Part shown: positions 54,935 through 63,907 of the stretch, in pieces
How positions within the stretch are numbered: position 1 is the stretch's first letter
Layout of the letters: each line of letters opens with the position of its first letter
From: Oleiagrimonas sp. C23AA
GTDB taxonomy: Bacteria; Pseudomonadota; Gammaproteobacteria; Xanthomonadales; Rhodanobacteraceae
Assembly: GCF_011759385.1 (NCBI RefSeq)
Contig: NZ_JAARLY010000005.1
Coordinates: 62,001 to 126,000, forward strand
Reading direction: 5' to 3'
DNA: 64,000 nucleotides
The notes under the pieces: generated by a model
What the model was told of the DNA's origin: nothing
The model's input: only the letters and a program-made list of their open reading frames with translations
Database searches by the model: none
Translations under genes and position numbers: made by a program

Positions 54935-55462
54935 ATGAAATGGGACTTGAAAGAGCTTCGGGCATACGTGCAACAGCTGTTTGGAGAAGAGCAGCTGCAT
55001 ACCGTCAACCAATGCTTGCGGACCATCGGCGACCGTCGCGAATTCAGTCGCTATCATTTCAGGGAAGCCAAGGGCCTGATGGAAGGTGTCCTCCAAGGCC
55101 GCAAAGACTACGAGCTGATCGCAGCGCAATTGGGGGCGTTCGACACCGACGAGCGACAGTTCTCCACTGCGCGGTTTCAGGCGTATGCGCACACGGTTGC
55201 TTGCGTCCAGAGCATGCACGCGGTGGTCGATAACATGGTCTACTTCGCTTACTACGTCCTGGGCTTCAACCAAAACCCGGATACCTGCATCGAGAATGAG
55301 CGCGGCATCACCTGGTGCAATGTGCGCAAGAAACTCTCTGCGGGACCCATCAAGGATGGGCTGAGCACCTTACTGCACGATCCGGGCTTCACCTACCTGA
55401 GGTACGGCCGGGATTCTGGAAATTTCCGCAAAAAGGACAATAAGTCCCTGTCTACAAGGTAA
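54935..55462 (+). pseudogene. Hypothetical protein truncated at its 3' end by a Tn3-type terminus
   Basis: ATG 54935 has AGAGGTG upstream. The protein starts MKWDLKELRAYVQQLFGEEQ and is helical with no recognised family. From 55399 the frame reads into sequence that resembles a Tn3-family inverted repeat, so the last ~20 residues before the stop at 55462 are probably transposon-derived and the native C-terminus is missing. Low-level similarity of the terminal repeat to the inner transposon's ends supports this. Confidence 0.55.
55399..55436 (+). repeat. Candidate terminal inverted repeat of a third Tn3-family element
   Basis: GAGGTACGGCCGGGATTCTG (start of the repeat) resembles the inner transposon end (GGGGGATGGCCGAGATTCG). 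It lies directly downstream of the stop side of tnpA at 55452. The partner repeat was not found inside the window, so the right end is probably beyond 64 kb or lost. Confidence 0.5.
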
Positions 55463-58421
55463 ATTTGATGTCTTTGGCCATAGCGCTTTTGTACCGCTCC
55501 AAGTCCAGTGAGTAGTGCCCTAGCCGGTTGATGTGTTCGCGCCGGTACGGCGACAGCCGATTCAACAGGTCTTCGCTGAGCGGAACGCCCTCCTCTTGAA
55601 GAGCTTTCAGCGTCCGCGACATCGTATGGACGTTGTGCAGGATCACCATGTTGGCCACGAGATGGTTGTACTTCACGACCTTTCGCTGCTCGTGGCGGAT
55701 GTTTTCCGCAATGACCCCATCGTTGGCGAAATGCAGCCACTGGGCAAAGTCGTTGAACTGCTCGCTCTTGTTCGTCGACTGGTGGATCACGCGGCGCAGC
55801 TCGACGTCGTTGATGTAGTTCAGCAGGAATCGGGTTCGTATGGCTCGGCCGAGCTCGCGGAACGCGAAATACAGCTTGTTCTTCCGGCTGGCCACACCCA
55901 AGCGTCGGAGGATCATTGAGGGTGTAATTCGCCCAGCCTTGATCGAAATGGCCACGCGCAGCATGTCCGGATAGTGGCGTTCGATGAGATCCCATTTGAT
56001 CGATTCGGTGAACAAGCTGTTGATGTGCCCGTACTTGACCTTCTGATCGGGCTTGTAAAACACCAACTGTTTGATACCCCGGATGCGTGGCATGAGGCGA
56101 ATGCCCAACAGATCGGACAAGCCGAACACGGGCGCGCTCTGAGCCTGGGTGTCACCGTGGATCGTGTCCGGTTGCACGTCAGATTCGTTCTTGATCAGGC
56201 CATCGAGGATATAGACCGCCTCGTGCACACCGCACGGAATGAAGTTGCTGAAGAGCGCGATGTACATATCCGAGACGTGGTAGTAGCCGATGCCACCGTA
56301 GCCGCCGTACCGAACGTGGTACTCCGAGAGCAGGTTCTGCTCGTAGATGCTCCACTTCGTACCGTCGGCGGAGACATGTTTGCCGGTGCCCCAGAATTTT
56401 GGCAAAGCGAAGGTGTTGAAGGCATTGATCACCCGCACGATCGCTTTGTCCAAGCGTTCCTCGGTTATATGACGGAGGTTGAGCCACGCCACCTGCTTGC
56501 GACTCAAACCCTGCACCGAGCGCGCTGTCTGTGTGGGGCCTAGGTTGCAGCCGTAGCAAAACAAGGTGGTGATGAAGCGCTTTCGCGGATCGTCCACCTT
56601 GGCTTCGAACCCTGATAAGGGCCCGAACAGCCGATGCAGGTTGAGCCACTGTTCGGTCTCAGTCAGCAGATCCAATATGTTGACGGACGGAATGTCTTCC
56701 TTGAGCCGCGTTTCCAACAAAGGAAGCTCCGGTGGATCCTGCTTTCGGTCGAGCCGCTGGATTATCAAACCGTTGTCGCCGATCCGTACGAAATCGTTCT
56801 CAGGAAAGCTTTCGTCCACGTGCTTGGCCAAGGCCGACATTTCCTTCTTGAGCTGTTCGACAAAGCCAGCACCGTCCTTGGGCAGCGAGGTGATTTCGCA
56901 GTAGCGGCCCAGTTCTCCGCCGTACTCATCCCAGGACACAAGGTGTTCGCGGTAGTCATCGAAATCGTTACTGTGAGCCGAGTACAGGTCACCGGACTGC
57001 ATGTCTTTCATGATCGACATGCAAATGAATAGTTCAAGGTATTTTCGGTGGATGCGTGGTTCGTCATCGGGCGATGCCACCACGATCAAGCGATACCACG
57101 CATCAGGGAGCCAGCGTTTCAGGTAGATTCCTTGGGGAAGCACCGCAACATCAAGATGTTCGCGGCGTGCCGTACGCCATTCGTGGAGCCAAGCGATGGC
57201 CTTCACCAGCGTATCGTCCTGTGAGCTCGATTGAAGTTCGAGCACCTCCAGGCACTGGTACAGCAGGGCACGCTTGTCGCTGTAAGGTTTCAGCATGAAA
57301 GGCAGATAATTATTGCCTGCAAAGGCGGCGTGCTCATCGCATTGGATGATCCATTGTTCCGGATCGTCGCCGAGCACTCGCTCCATGCTTTCCACACGCT
57401 TCTTAGCCGACGCACCCTCCTGCATGGCGGCCAGCACCTCACGAAACTGGCCAATCAGACGATCAGTCTGCTCGGCATGATCCAATCGGTATTGGCGCAA
57501 CCGCTCCTCAGCCTGGTTATCGATACCGTGCATGATCTTGATGAAAATGCGCGCGACATCATCGGTGGCTTTCTCCATCTGCGACTGGATCAGCAGCACG
57601 GCCAAGGTATAACGCTTAAGCGGCTTGACGGCGCGGATGTCCTTGGCATCCAACGCACGGGCTTCCAGCATCATCTGGTGGCGCTTGGTCACCGCCATCT
57701 CGCGGGTATCAGGTAGTCCGTGACCCAGGCTTTTGAGCCAGCGAATGTGCTCAAGAAACTTGGCCACCTCGCGAACCGTAGGCTTCTTCGGTTCGCGTTT
57801 GAGTTGATCCCAGAGGGTCAGGCCACGACGCTGAAGGACGAGATCGTCCAGCATCTGACGCTGGTCGGTGGTCAACTGCCCGTCGATCGATTTGAAAATG
57901 GCCGCGTTGACCCTGCTGCGCGCTGCCCGCGCCACACGTACGAGCTGGGTGAATCCCGGCAATTCGTATTTCTGCCGCACCAGCTCTTCGATGAGGACAT
58001 TGATGATGTCCTCCAGCTCCTGCTTGGTTGCGGCCGCTTGACGGGCAATCTGATCCAGCCAGCACCAATCGGCCTCCACAAACCGCCGTATGCCGACGAA
58101 GTCACGAATCTTCCGCAAGTGCAGCGAGCGGCTGCCTGATGCATCGTACGCCTTCAACTCGCGCACGGTCGGGATGCGCATCTGAGCGCTTGCGCAGACG
58201 TGGTCAACAATTGCACGCGGCAATGTCGACAGCGGCTCGAAGTATCCCAAACGCTGAAGGATCTTAAGCTGGATCAACAGCAGCACCTGCGTTGGCTTGC
58301 GGGCAGAGACGCTGACGGCAAACGCACATTCGTCCGTGGTGGGCGTGTAAATGGCCGACAAATCGCGGGCGCTGAGATCCTTCTTCAATTGAGGATAGGC
58401 AGTGTCCTGAATCGTGCTCAT
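55452..58421 (-). CDS. tnpA: Tn3-family transposase of a third element
   Basis: A protein of 989 residues. The N-terminus MSTIQDTAYPQLKKDLSA and the DDE domain (GKHVSADGTKWS, HGDTQAQSAPVF, HEQRKVVKYNHLVAN) parallel the inner transposase at 50233. ATG 58421 is preferred over the in-frame 58436. Its start overlaps the stop of the DUF3147 gene by four bases, so it appears to be translated from the metal operon transcript, which is unusual for a transposase. It is intact. Confidence 0.9.
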   Translation of the reverse strand: MSTIQDTAYPQLKKDLSARDLSAIYTPTTDECAFAVSVSARKPTQVLLLIQLKILQRLGYFEPLSTLPRAIVDHVCASAQMRIPTVRELKAYDASGSRSLHLRKIRDFVGIRRFVEADWCWLDQIARQAAATKQELEDIINVLIEELVRQKYELPGFTQLVRVARAARSRVNAAIFKSIDGQLTTDQRQMLDDLVLQRRGLTLWDQLKREPKKPTVREVAKFLEHIRWLKSLGHGLPDTREMAVTKRHQMMLEARALDAKDIRAVKPLKRYTLAVLLIQSQMEKATDDVARIFIKIMHGIDNQAEERLRQYRLDHAEQTDRLIGQFREVLAAMQEGASAKKRVESMERVLGDDPEQWIIQCDEHAAFAGNNYLPFMLKPYSDKRALLYQCLEVLELQSSSQDDTLVKAIAWLHEWRTARREHLDVAVLPQGIYLKRWLPDAWYRLIVVASPDDEPRIHRKYLELFICMSIMKDMQSGDLYSAHSNDFDDYREHLVSWDEYGGELGRYCEITSLPKDGAGFVEQLKKEMSALAKHVDESFPENDFVRIGDNGLIIQRLDRKQDPPELPLLETRLKEDIPSVNILDLLTETEQWLNLHRLFGPLSGFEAKVDDPRKRFITTLFCYGCNLGPTQTARSVQGLSRKQVAWLNLRHITEERLDKAIVRVINAFNTFALPKFWGTGKHVSADGTKWSIYEQNLLSEYHVRYGGYGGIGYYHVSDMYIALFSNFIPCGVHEAVYILDGLIKNESDVQPDTIHGDTQAQSAPVFGLSDLLGIRLMPRIRGIKQLVFYKPDQKVKYGHINSLFTESIKWDLIERHYPDMLRVAISIKAGRITPSMILRRLGVASRKNKLYFAFRELGRAIRTRFLLNYINDVELRRVIHQSTNKSEQFNDFAQWLHFANDGVIAENIRHEQRKVVKYNHLVANMVILHNVHTMSRTLKALQEEGVPLSEDLLNRLSPYRREHINRLGHYSLDLERYKSAMAKDIKFTL

Positions 58422-58693
58422 GCAAGTGCTGGCCAAAAACCAAAGCGCGTGAACAGACGAGGGAAAAGAAGGAACATCGGCAACGTAGGCACCACGTACC
58501 AGAAGGTGTACCAGGCATGGTTGGTGATCTTCGAAGCCGGCTGCTTTTCAACATACAGCCAGGTCAGCGCAAGCAGCGTCACCAAGGGTAACGAAGCCAG
58601 CAACGCACCCAGACGGTCGCTGCGTTTGGCCAACTCCGACACTGCCACCACGATGGCCGATGTGATCAGGTATTTGGTGATTATCCAGAGCAT
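58418..58693 (-). CDS. DUF3147-family small membrane protein
   Basis: A protein of 91 residues with three membrane segments (YLITSAIVVAVSELAKRSDR, ALLASLPLVTLLALTWLYV, FWYVVPTLPMFLLFPRLF). DUF3147 proteins often accompany metal-resistance genes; function unknown. It lies 39 bases after the P-type ATPase and is coupled to tnpA downstream through an ATGA overlap. Confidence 0.78.
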   Translation of the reverse strand: MLWIITKYLITSAIVVAVSELAKRSDRLGALLASLPLVTLLALTWLYVEKQPASKITNHAWYTFWYVVPTLPMFLLFPRLFTRFGFWPALA

Positions 58694-58732
58694 GTAAAAA
58701 GTCTCGACGAGGAAAAAGCGGGATGGGGCAAT

Positions 58733-60778
58733 CTATGGCGACATGCTGCTGGAAACGGACTCGGAGTCGACGCGCGCGATGGGAGACGACAGGTCCGACT
58801 TGCCCGAAACGGGCATCGACCCGGGCAGCAAACGCGCCGAGTTGAGGATGAAGGCCATCTCCGAAGCGACGTGGATGAATGCAGCCAACAAGGGATTGAG
58901 CAGGCCCGCAGAGGCCAGCGCAATGCCTGTCAAGTCGACCACCACGGTGCCGATGAAGTTGGCCCAGATGATGCGCCGCGTGCGTCGTGCCAGCTGCAGC
59001 GTGCCCACGAATTTGGCCAGGTCGCTGCCAAGCAGCACGACATCGGCGCTCTCGCGTGCCACATCGGTTCCCGATCCCATCGCCACGCCCACCTGCGCCT
59101 TCATCAGGGCGGGCGCGTCATTGATGCCATCACCGACCATCGCCACGATGGCTTTGCCAGCCACCAGTTGCTCGATATAGGCGAGCTTCGCGTCGGGAAG
59201 GACGCCGGCAATCACCGTAGGAATCCCCAACGCGCGTCCAACAGCCTGAGCCACGCCCTTGGTGTCGCCGGTCAACAACACGGTGCTCAGGCCCATGGCG
59301 TGCAATGTCGCCACAGCCTCGCGGGCCTCCCCGCGCACCGTGTCGGCCACCACGGCCATCCCGGCCCAACGGTCTGCGCAGGCGAACCAGATAGTGGCGA
59401 CTTCGGACTGCGTCCCATGCAGGCCGTCCGGCATGGTCACACGATGCTTGCGCAGCAACGCCTCATTGCCGACCAGGATGCGCTCGCCATCGACAATCGC
59501 GGTGACGCCCAGCCCGGGAGCATAAGCAAAGTTCTCCGGTTCGCTCGGTGTGATGCCCTGTTCGCGCGCATGACGCACCAATGTCTTGCCCAGCGGATGC
59601 TCCGATCGCAGCTCGGCCGACGCGACCCAGCGCAGCAAGTCCGCCTCAACGATACCTGGCGCAACGGTGATGGACTGCACTTCCGGCTGACCGTAAGTCA
59701 GCGTGCCGGTCTTGTCGAACACCACCGTGTCCACCCGGCCCAACTGCTCCAGATACAGGCCGCCTTTTATGATCGCGCCACCACGAGCGGCCCGGCCGAT
59801 CGCACCGAGAATGGCCAACGGAGTACCGGCGGCGATACCGCAGGCACCAGCCACGATGATCACCGAGATGGTGGCCCGAATATCGCGGGTGATCAGGTAG
59901 GTCAGCACCGCTGCGGCCAGCGCGAAATAGACCAGGTAGCCGGCCATGCGGTCGGCCAGTCGCTGTACCGGCGCGCGTGATCGTTCGGCCTGTTCGACTG
60001 CCTCGATGATCTTGCCGTAGCTGGTGTCCCGACCGATCCGTTCGGCGACTATCTCCAGCGCGCCGGACTGGTTGATCGAGCCGGCGTAAACCCCGGTACC
60101 CGCCATCTTCTCCACCGGCAGCGACTCGCCCGTGATGCGCGCCTGATCGACGAACGAGTGACCGTCGACCACGCGACCATCCACCGGGATGCGCCCGCCG
60201 GGATTGACCAGCACGGTATCGCCCACGGCGAGCGTATCGCTGTCGATCTCGCTGATACTGCCACCGCGGCGCACCGAGACTTCCCGCGGCAGGAAATCCA
60301 GCAGGTCGCGAATGGCGCGCCGCCCGCGCGACACCGTCATGCCTTCGAGCACCTCGGCCACCAGCACGAAAAAGGTAATGATCAACGCCGTGAAGAACGC
60401 GCCGATGGCCGCCGCGGCCACGATCGCAATCGTCATCGACAGTTCCATCGTCATGCGCCGCGCCAGCAGATTTTCCAGCGCCTCCTTGTAGATCGGCCAG
60501 CCGCCGACCAGCAAACCGGTAACGCCGATGAGGCTTACCCGCGTCCACGGCTCCCACCAGTGGAACCCCACCGCGATGGCAGCCAGCGCGACCGCACCGA
60601 TGCGCAAGGCTTCCAGCACATCGAAGGTGTGCTCATGACCATGATGATCGTGGTCGCCCTCATGGCCATGGCCATGGCCATGGGCATGATCCTGATGGTG
60701 CGCTGCAGGCGCGGTGGTGCGTTCGGCGGCTTGTTGTGGCAATCCTTCGCCGTCGGCGGGTTCTCGACTGCTGGGCAT
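58733..60778 (-). CDS. P1B-type heavy-metal ATPase with His-rich N-terminus and altered CPC motif
   Basis: A protein of 681 residues. A His-rich tail (27-50, HHQDHAHGHGHGHE...) replaces an HMA domain. Catalytic elements are intact: TGES (216-219), DKTGT with Asp355, SEHPLG and GDGINDAP. Transmembrane metal motif: the usual CPC is replaced by GAC (311-313, in VAGACGIAAGTPLA), so only one Cys remains and the Pro is lost, which points to a non-copper cargo (nickel, cobalt, zinc or unknown). Downstream of an RcnR-like repressor on the same transcript. It exports the metal from the cytoplasm. Confidence 0.85.
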   Translation of the reverse strand: MPSSREPADGEGLPQQAAERTTAPAAHHQDHAHGHGHGHEGDHDHHGHEHTFDVLEALRIGAVALAAIAVGFHWWEPWTRVSLIGVTGLLVGGWPIYKEALENLLARRMTMELSMTIAIVAAAAIGAFFTALIITFFVLVAEVLEGMTVSRGRRAIRDLLDFLPREVSVRRGGSISEIDSDTLAVGDTVLVNPGGRIPVDGRVVDGHSFVDQARITGESLPVEKMAGTGVYAGSINQSGALEIVAERIGRDTSYGKIIEAVEQAERSRAPVQRLADRMAGYLVYFALAAAVLTYLITRDIRATISVIIVAGACGIAAGTPLAILGAIGRAARGGAIIKGGLYLEQLGRVDTVVFDKTGTLTYGQPEVQSITVAPGIVEADLLRWVASAELRSEHPLGKTLVRHAREQGITPSEPENFAYAPGLGVTAIVDGERILVGNEALLRKHRVTMPDGLHGTQSEVATIWFACADRWAGMAVVADTVRGEAREAVATLHAMGLSTVLLTGDTKGVAQAVGRALGIPTVIAGVLPDAKLAYIEQLVAGKAIVAMVGDGINDAPALMKAQVGVAMGSGTDVARESADVVLLGSDLAKFVGTLQLARRTRRIIWANFIGTVVVDLTGIALASAGLLNPLLAAFIHVASEMAFILNSARLLPGSMPVSGKSDLSSPIARVDSESVSSSMSP

Positions 60779-60794
60779 AACGAAAGTCCTGGGC

Positions 60795-61073
60795 TTATTT
60801 CAAATACGTGCGGATCACTTCGATCAGCTCACGCGCACCCTGGGCCCGCGTTGCAGGATCAGTGATGTCCGGATGCGCCACATGCATTTCGATGTGTTCC
60901 TCGACGACCTTGGCCATCAGTCCGTTGATGGCGCCACGTACGGCGGCGATCTGGCGTAGCACTTCGGCGCAATCGGTCTGATGGCCGAGGGCGCGCTCAA
61001 TACCCTCCACCTGCCCCTTGATACGGCGTACCCGACCCAGCAATTTGGCTGAATCGTTGGCGATGTGACCCAT
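60795..61073 (-). CDS. RcnR/CsoR-family metal-sensing repressor
   Basis: A protein of 92 residues, all helical. His3, Cys35, His60 and His64 are present, the full ligand set of the nickel/cobalt sensor RcnR rather than the copper sensor CsoR. It binds DNA without metal and lets go on binding, derepressing the exporter. It is the first gene of the minus-strand operon RcnR-ATPase-DUF3147-tnpA (16 bases to the ATPase). A candidate operator with ATAC and GTAT arms lies in the upstream spacer. Confidence 0.85.
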   Translation of the reverse strand: MGHIANDSAKLLGRVRRIKGQVEGIERALGHQTDCAEVLRQIAAVRGAINGLMAKVVEEHIEMHVAHPDITDPATRAQGARELIEVIRTYLK

Positions 61074-61114
61074 GGCGGGAATTCCTGATTGGCCGTGATT
61101 GATATAAAAATAGC

Positions 61115-61131
61115 ATACCCTACCAGAGTAT
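61115..61131. promoter_or_regulatory. Candidate RcnR/FrmR-type operator, ATAC-N9-GTAT
   Basis: ATAC (61115-61118) and GTAT (61128-61131) around a C-rich centre, 41 bases upstream of the repressor gene. RcnR-type operators have TA-rich arms around a G/C tract. Assignment is by resemblance only. Confidence 0.45.
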
Positions 61132-61281
61132 AGTCATGGCAGTTTGGACATGGAATTCGAGCGCAGCGAAACGGAAGGATAAATTAAGTCGGCAGCATCG
61201 CCTTAGGAGGTCGGCGGTGCGCCTCGCATGCCAACTGCCATGAGAGTGTCTGGCGAATGTGCGGTGGTCGGGCTACACTTT

Positions 61282-61300
61282 AATAATGAGAACTAATTGC
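61282..61300 (+). promoter_or_regulatory. Candidate Fur box overlapping the FTR1 start
   Basis: AATAATGAGAACTAATTGC matches the 19-bp Fur consensus at about 12 positions and overlaps ATG 61286. It would allow iron-dependent repression of the FTR1-CDF pair. The first copy at 17356 has a weaker match, so the two copies may be regulated differently. Confidence 0.45.
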
Positions 61301-63271
61301 ATTTGCAAGATGCCGGGCTACTTCACTGCCCTGGCTCTGTTGATATGGGGGCTGGCCGCGATGCCGGTTAAGGCCCAAGAAGCTTCCTCCACGGTGCCGC
61401 AAACCTGGCAGATGCTCGATTACCTTGCGACGGACTATGGCGGCGCCGTGAAGGGCGGGACCATTGTCAGTGCCTCGGAGTATGCCGAGCAGCACGAGTT
61501 TGCGACGACTGTCCGTCAGCGTCTTGCCGGGTTGCCTCCCACGAAAGATTCACCGGCGTTGTTGGCAAAGGCCGACACGCTGATCGCATCGATCAACGCC
61601 AAGGCGGCACCTGCCATCGTGGCTCGGGAAGCGCATGGATTGGCTGATGGGCTCCTGAAGGCCTATCCGATACCGACCGCACCGGTCCATCCTCCCGACC
61701 TGGCCCGTGGCGCGATGCTGTACCAACACCGGTGCGCGGCCTGCCACGGTGCTACCGGCCACGGGGATGGGCCGGTTGGTTTGACCCTGTCACCGCACCC
61801 GGTCAACTTCACCGACCAGACACGCGCCGATCAACGCAGCGCACTGTCGCTTTACGAGGTGATTAGCCACGGTGTTCAAGGTACGCCGATGGCGAGCTAT
61901 GCCTCCACGCTCTCACCGGCTGATCGCTGGTCGCTGGCCTATTACGTGGGATCACTCGCCTACCAGAAGCAAGCCGGCACCGGCGCTGATCTATGGCAAC
62001 ACGACGCCGCCGCGCGCGCGCAGATTGCCGACCTGAAGGAGTTGTCGGGCGCGCGGGTCGCGCAACTAGCCCCGACCCTTGGCTCGGCACAAGCCCGGGC
62101 GATCATGGGCTATCTGCGGGAGCATCCGGCGGCCATTCAAACGCAGGCGTTGACAGGGATTGCATTGGCTCGCGGCAGGTTGACAGCCAGCCTCGCCGCC
62201 TATCGCGCCGGCGCAAAGACCGAAGCGACCCAGCTGGCGTTGTCGGCCTATCTCGATGGCGTCGAGCCCGTCGAGCCACAACTCAACGCCCATGATGGCG
62301 CGTTGCGTGCGCAACTTGAAACTGCGATGGGCGCCTACCGCACGGCGCTGTCGCACAGTGCCCCGGTGGCATCCGTGACTCGGCAGGCCGGCGCCATTGA
62401 CGGATTGCTGGCCCGCGCTCAGGAGATCACGGCCGATGCGTCGGGCGATGCCACGGCAACCTTCGTGGGTGCCTTTACCATTCTGGTGCGTGAAGGACTG
62501 GAAGCCCTGCTGGTCGTGGTGGCCTTGCTCGCCTTCCTGCGCAAAGCCGAGCGACCAGAGGCGCTGCGCTATGTGCATGCCGGCTGGATTCTGGCACTAG
62601 TTGCCGGCGGTATCACCTGGGCGATAGCCAGCTATGCCATTGCCATCAGCGGGGCGAGCCGCGAGCTGACCGAAGGCCTGTCTTCACTATTCGCTGCGGC
62701 GGTGCTGCTCAGCGTGGGCTTGTGGATGCATCAGAAGAGCATCGGCGGGCGCTGGCAGGCCTACCTGAAGGAGAAAATGGCGGCGGCGCTGAATCAACGC
62801 TCGGTGTGGTTCCTGTTCGGTCTGGCCTTCATCTCGGTCTATCGCGAAGTGTTCGAGACCATCCTGTTCTATGCCGCCCTGTGGAGCGATGGCCAGGAGG
62901 AGTGGTTGCTGGGTGGTATCGCTGCCGGAGCGGCGGTGTTGGGGATAATCGCCTGGGTACTGTTGCGCACCAGTCGCCGGCTACCGATCAGTACGTTTTT
63001 CTCTGCCAGTTCGGCGCTGATCGCTATGCTTGCCGTCGTGCTGACGGGCAAAGGCGTGGCGGCGCTGCAGGAGGCTGGCTGGGTGGCGGTGAGCGTCGCA
63101 CCGGTGCCGCATATCGAACTACTGGGTATCTATCCGACATGGCAATCCCTGCTGGCCCAGCTGGCGATCCTGGTTCTCCTGGCGGTCGGATTCGTGTTTA
63201 ACATCCGTCGAGGCCGTCACCTATCCCGTCATCCACGGCGAACTAAGGAGGTGCTCTCCAATGCCGAATGA
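61286..63271 (+). CDS. FTR1-family iron permease fused to a cytochrome c domain, copy 2
   Basis: A protein of 661 residues, the same length and layout as copy 1 at 15371: signal peptide, haem motif CAACH in a periplasmic domain, and FTR1 helices with REGLE and REVFE. Strongly similar through the whole length (for example WQMLDYLATDYGG, EGLSSLFAA, REVFETILFYAALW). ATG 61286 is chosen because it aligns with copy 1 and with a good signal peptide; the frame is open from 61259. The CDF-like gene follows 12 bases later. A Fur-like site overlaps the start. Confidence 0.88.
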   Translation: MRTNCICKMPGYFTALALLIWGLAAMPVKAQEASSTVPQTWQMLDYLATDYGGAVKGGTIVSASEYAEQHEFATTVRQRLAGLPPTKDSPALLAKADTLIASINAKAAPAIVAREAHGLADGLLKAYPIPTAPVHPPDLARGAMLYQHRCAACHGATGHGDGPVGLTLSPHPVNFTDQTRADQRSALSLYEVISHGVQGTPMASYASTLSPADRWSLAYYVGSLAYQKQAGTGADLWQHDAAARAQIADLKELSGARVAQLAPTLGSAQARAIMGYLREHPAAIQTQALTGIALARGRLTASLAAYRAGAKTEATQLALSAYLDGVEPVEPQLNAHDGALRAQLETAMGAYRTALSHSAPVASVTRQAGAIDGLLARAQEITADASGDATATFVGAFTILVREGLEALLVVVALLAFLRKAERPEALRYVHAGWILALVAGGITWAIASYAIAISGASRELTEGLSSLFAAAVLLSVGLWMHQKSIGGRWQAYLKEKMAAALNQRSVWFLFGLAFISVYREVFETILFYAALWSDGQEEWLLGGIAAGAAVLGIIAWVLLRTSRRLPISTFFSASSALIAMLAVVLTGKGVAALQEAGWVAVSVAPVPHIELLGIYPTWQSLLAQLAILVLLAVGFVFNIRRGRHLSRHPRRTKEVLSNAE

Positions 63272-63283
63272 GAGCAGCAGAAC

Positions 63284-63907
63284 ATGAGCAACTGCGGTTG
63301 CCACGCGCAAGCGTCCAATGAGGCCGAGCGCAGAATTCTGCGTCTCGCCCTGGGACTTAATGCCACAATGTTCGTGATCGGCATCGTCGCTGGCCTGATC
63401 GTCCAGTCGATGGGTTTGGTCGCCGATTCGCTCGATATGCTGGGTGACGCCTGTGCCTACGGCATCGCCTTGATGGCTTTGATGCGCAGCGCGCGTTTCA
63501 AGGCAGCAGCCGCACAGTGGAACGGAACCCTACTGATTGTCTTGGGACTAGGCGTGCTGGCTGGCGTGGTCTGGCGCCTGACGATGGGAAGCCGTCCCGA
63601 GGGTGCCTGGATGATGAGCATTGCCTTCGTCTCCTTGGTCGTGAACGCCATCGTGCTGCGACTTCTGGCGCGTTTTCAGCATGGCGACGTGCATTTGCGT
63701 GCGATCTGGCTGTGCACGCGTGCCGACGTCATCGCCAACTTGGCGGTAATTACCTCCGGTTTGTTAGTGCTGCTTCTGCACAACCCGGTGCCCGATCTGA
63801 TCATCGGTGCGGCCATCGCCTGCTATGTGCTGAAGGAGGCGTTGGGTATCCTGCGCGAAGCAAAGGAAGCACGGATCGCTGCCCTTGCACCGATCGGCAA
63901 GCCATGA
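63284..63907 (+). CDS. Cation efflux (CDF-like) membrane protein, copy 2
   Basis: A protein of 207 residues, a paralogue of 14751 with the same N-terminus MSNCGCHAQA, the same SMGLVADSLDMLGDA metal-site segment and the same C-terminus DLIIGAAIACYVLKEA. Five or six membrane helices, no cytoplasmic domain. It is downstream of the second FTR1-cytochrome c gene; GAGAGCAG lies before ATG 63284. The duplicated pair implies a shared job in metal balance. Confidence 0.82.
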   Translation: MSNCGCHAQASNEAERRILRLALGLNATMFVIGIVAGLIVQSMGLVADSLDMLGDACAYGIALMALMRSARFKAAAAQWNGTLLIVLGLGVLAGVVWRLTMGSRPEGAWMMSIAFVSLVVNAIVLRLLARFQHGDVHLRAIWLCTRADVIANLAVITSGLLVLLLHNPVPDLIIGAAIACYVLKEALGILREAKEARIAALAPIGKP

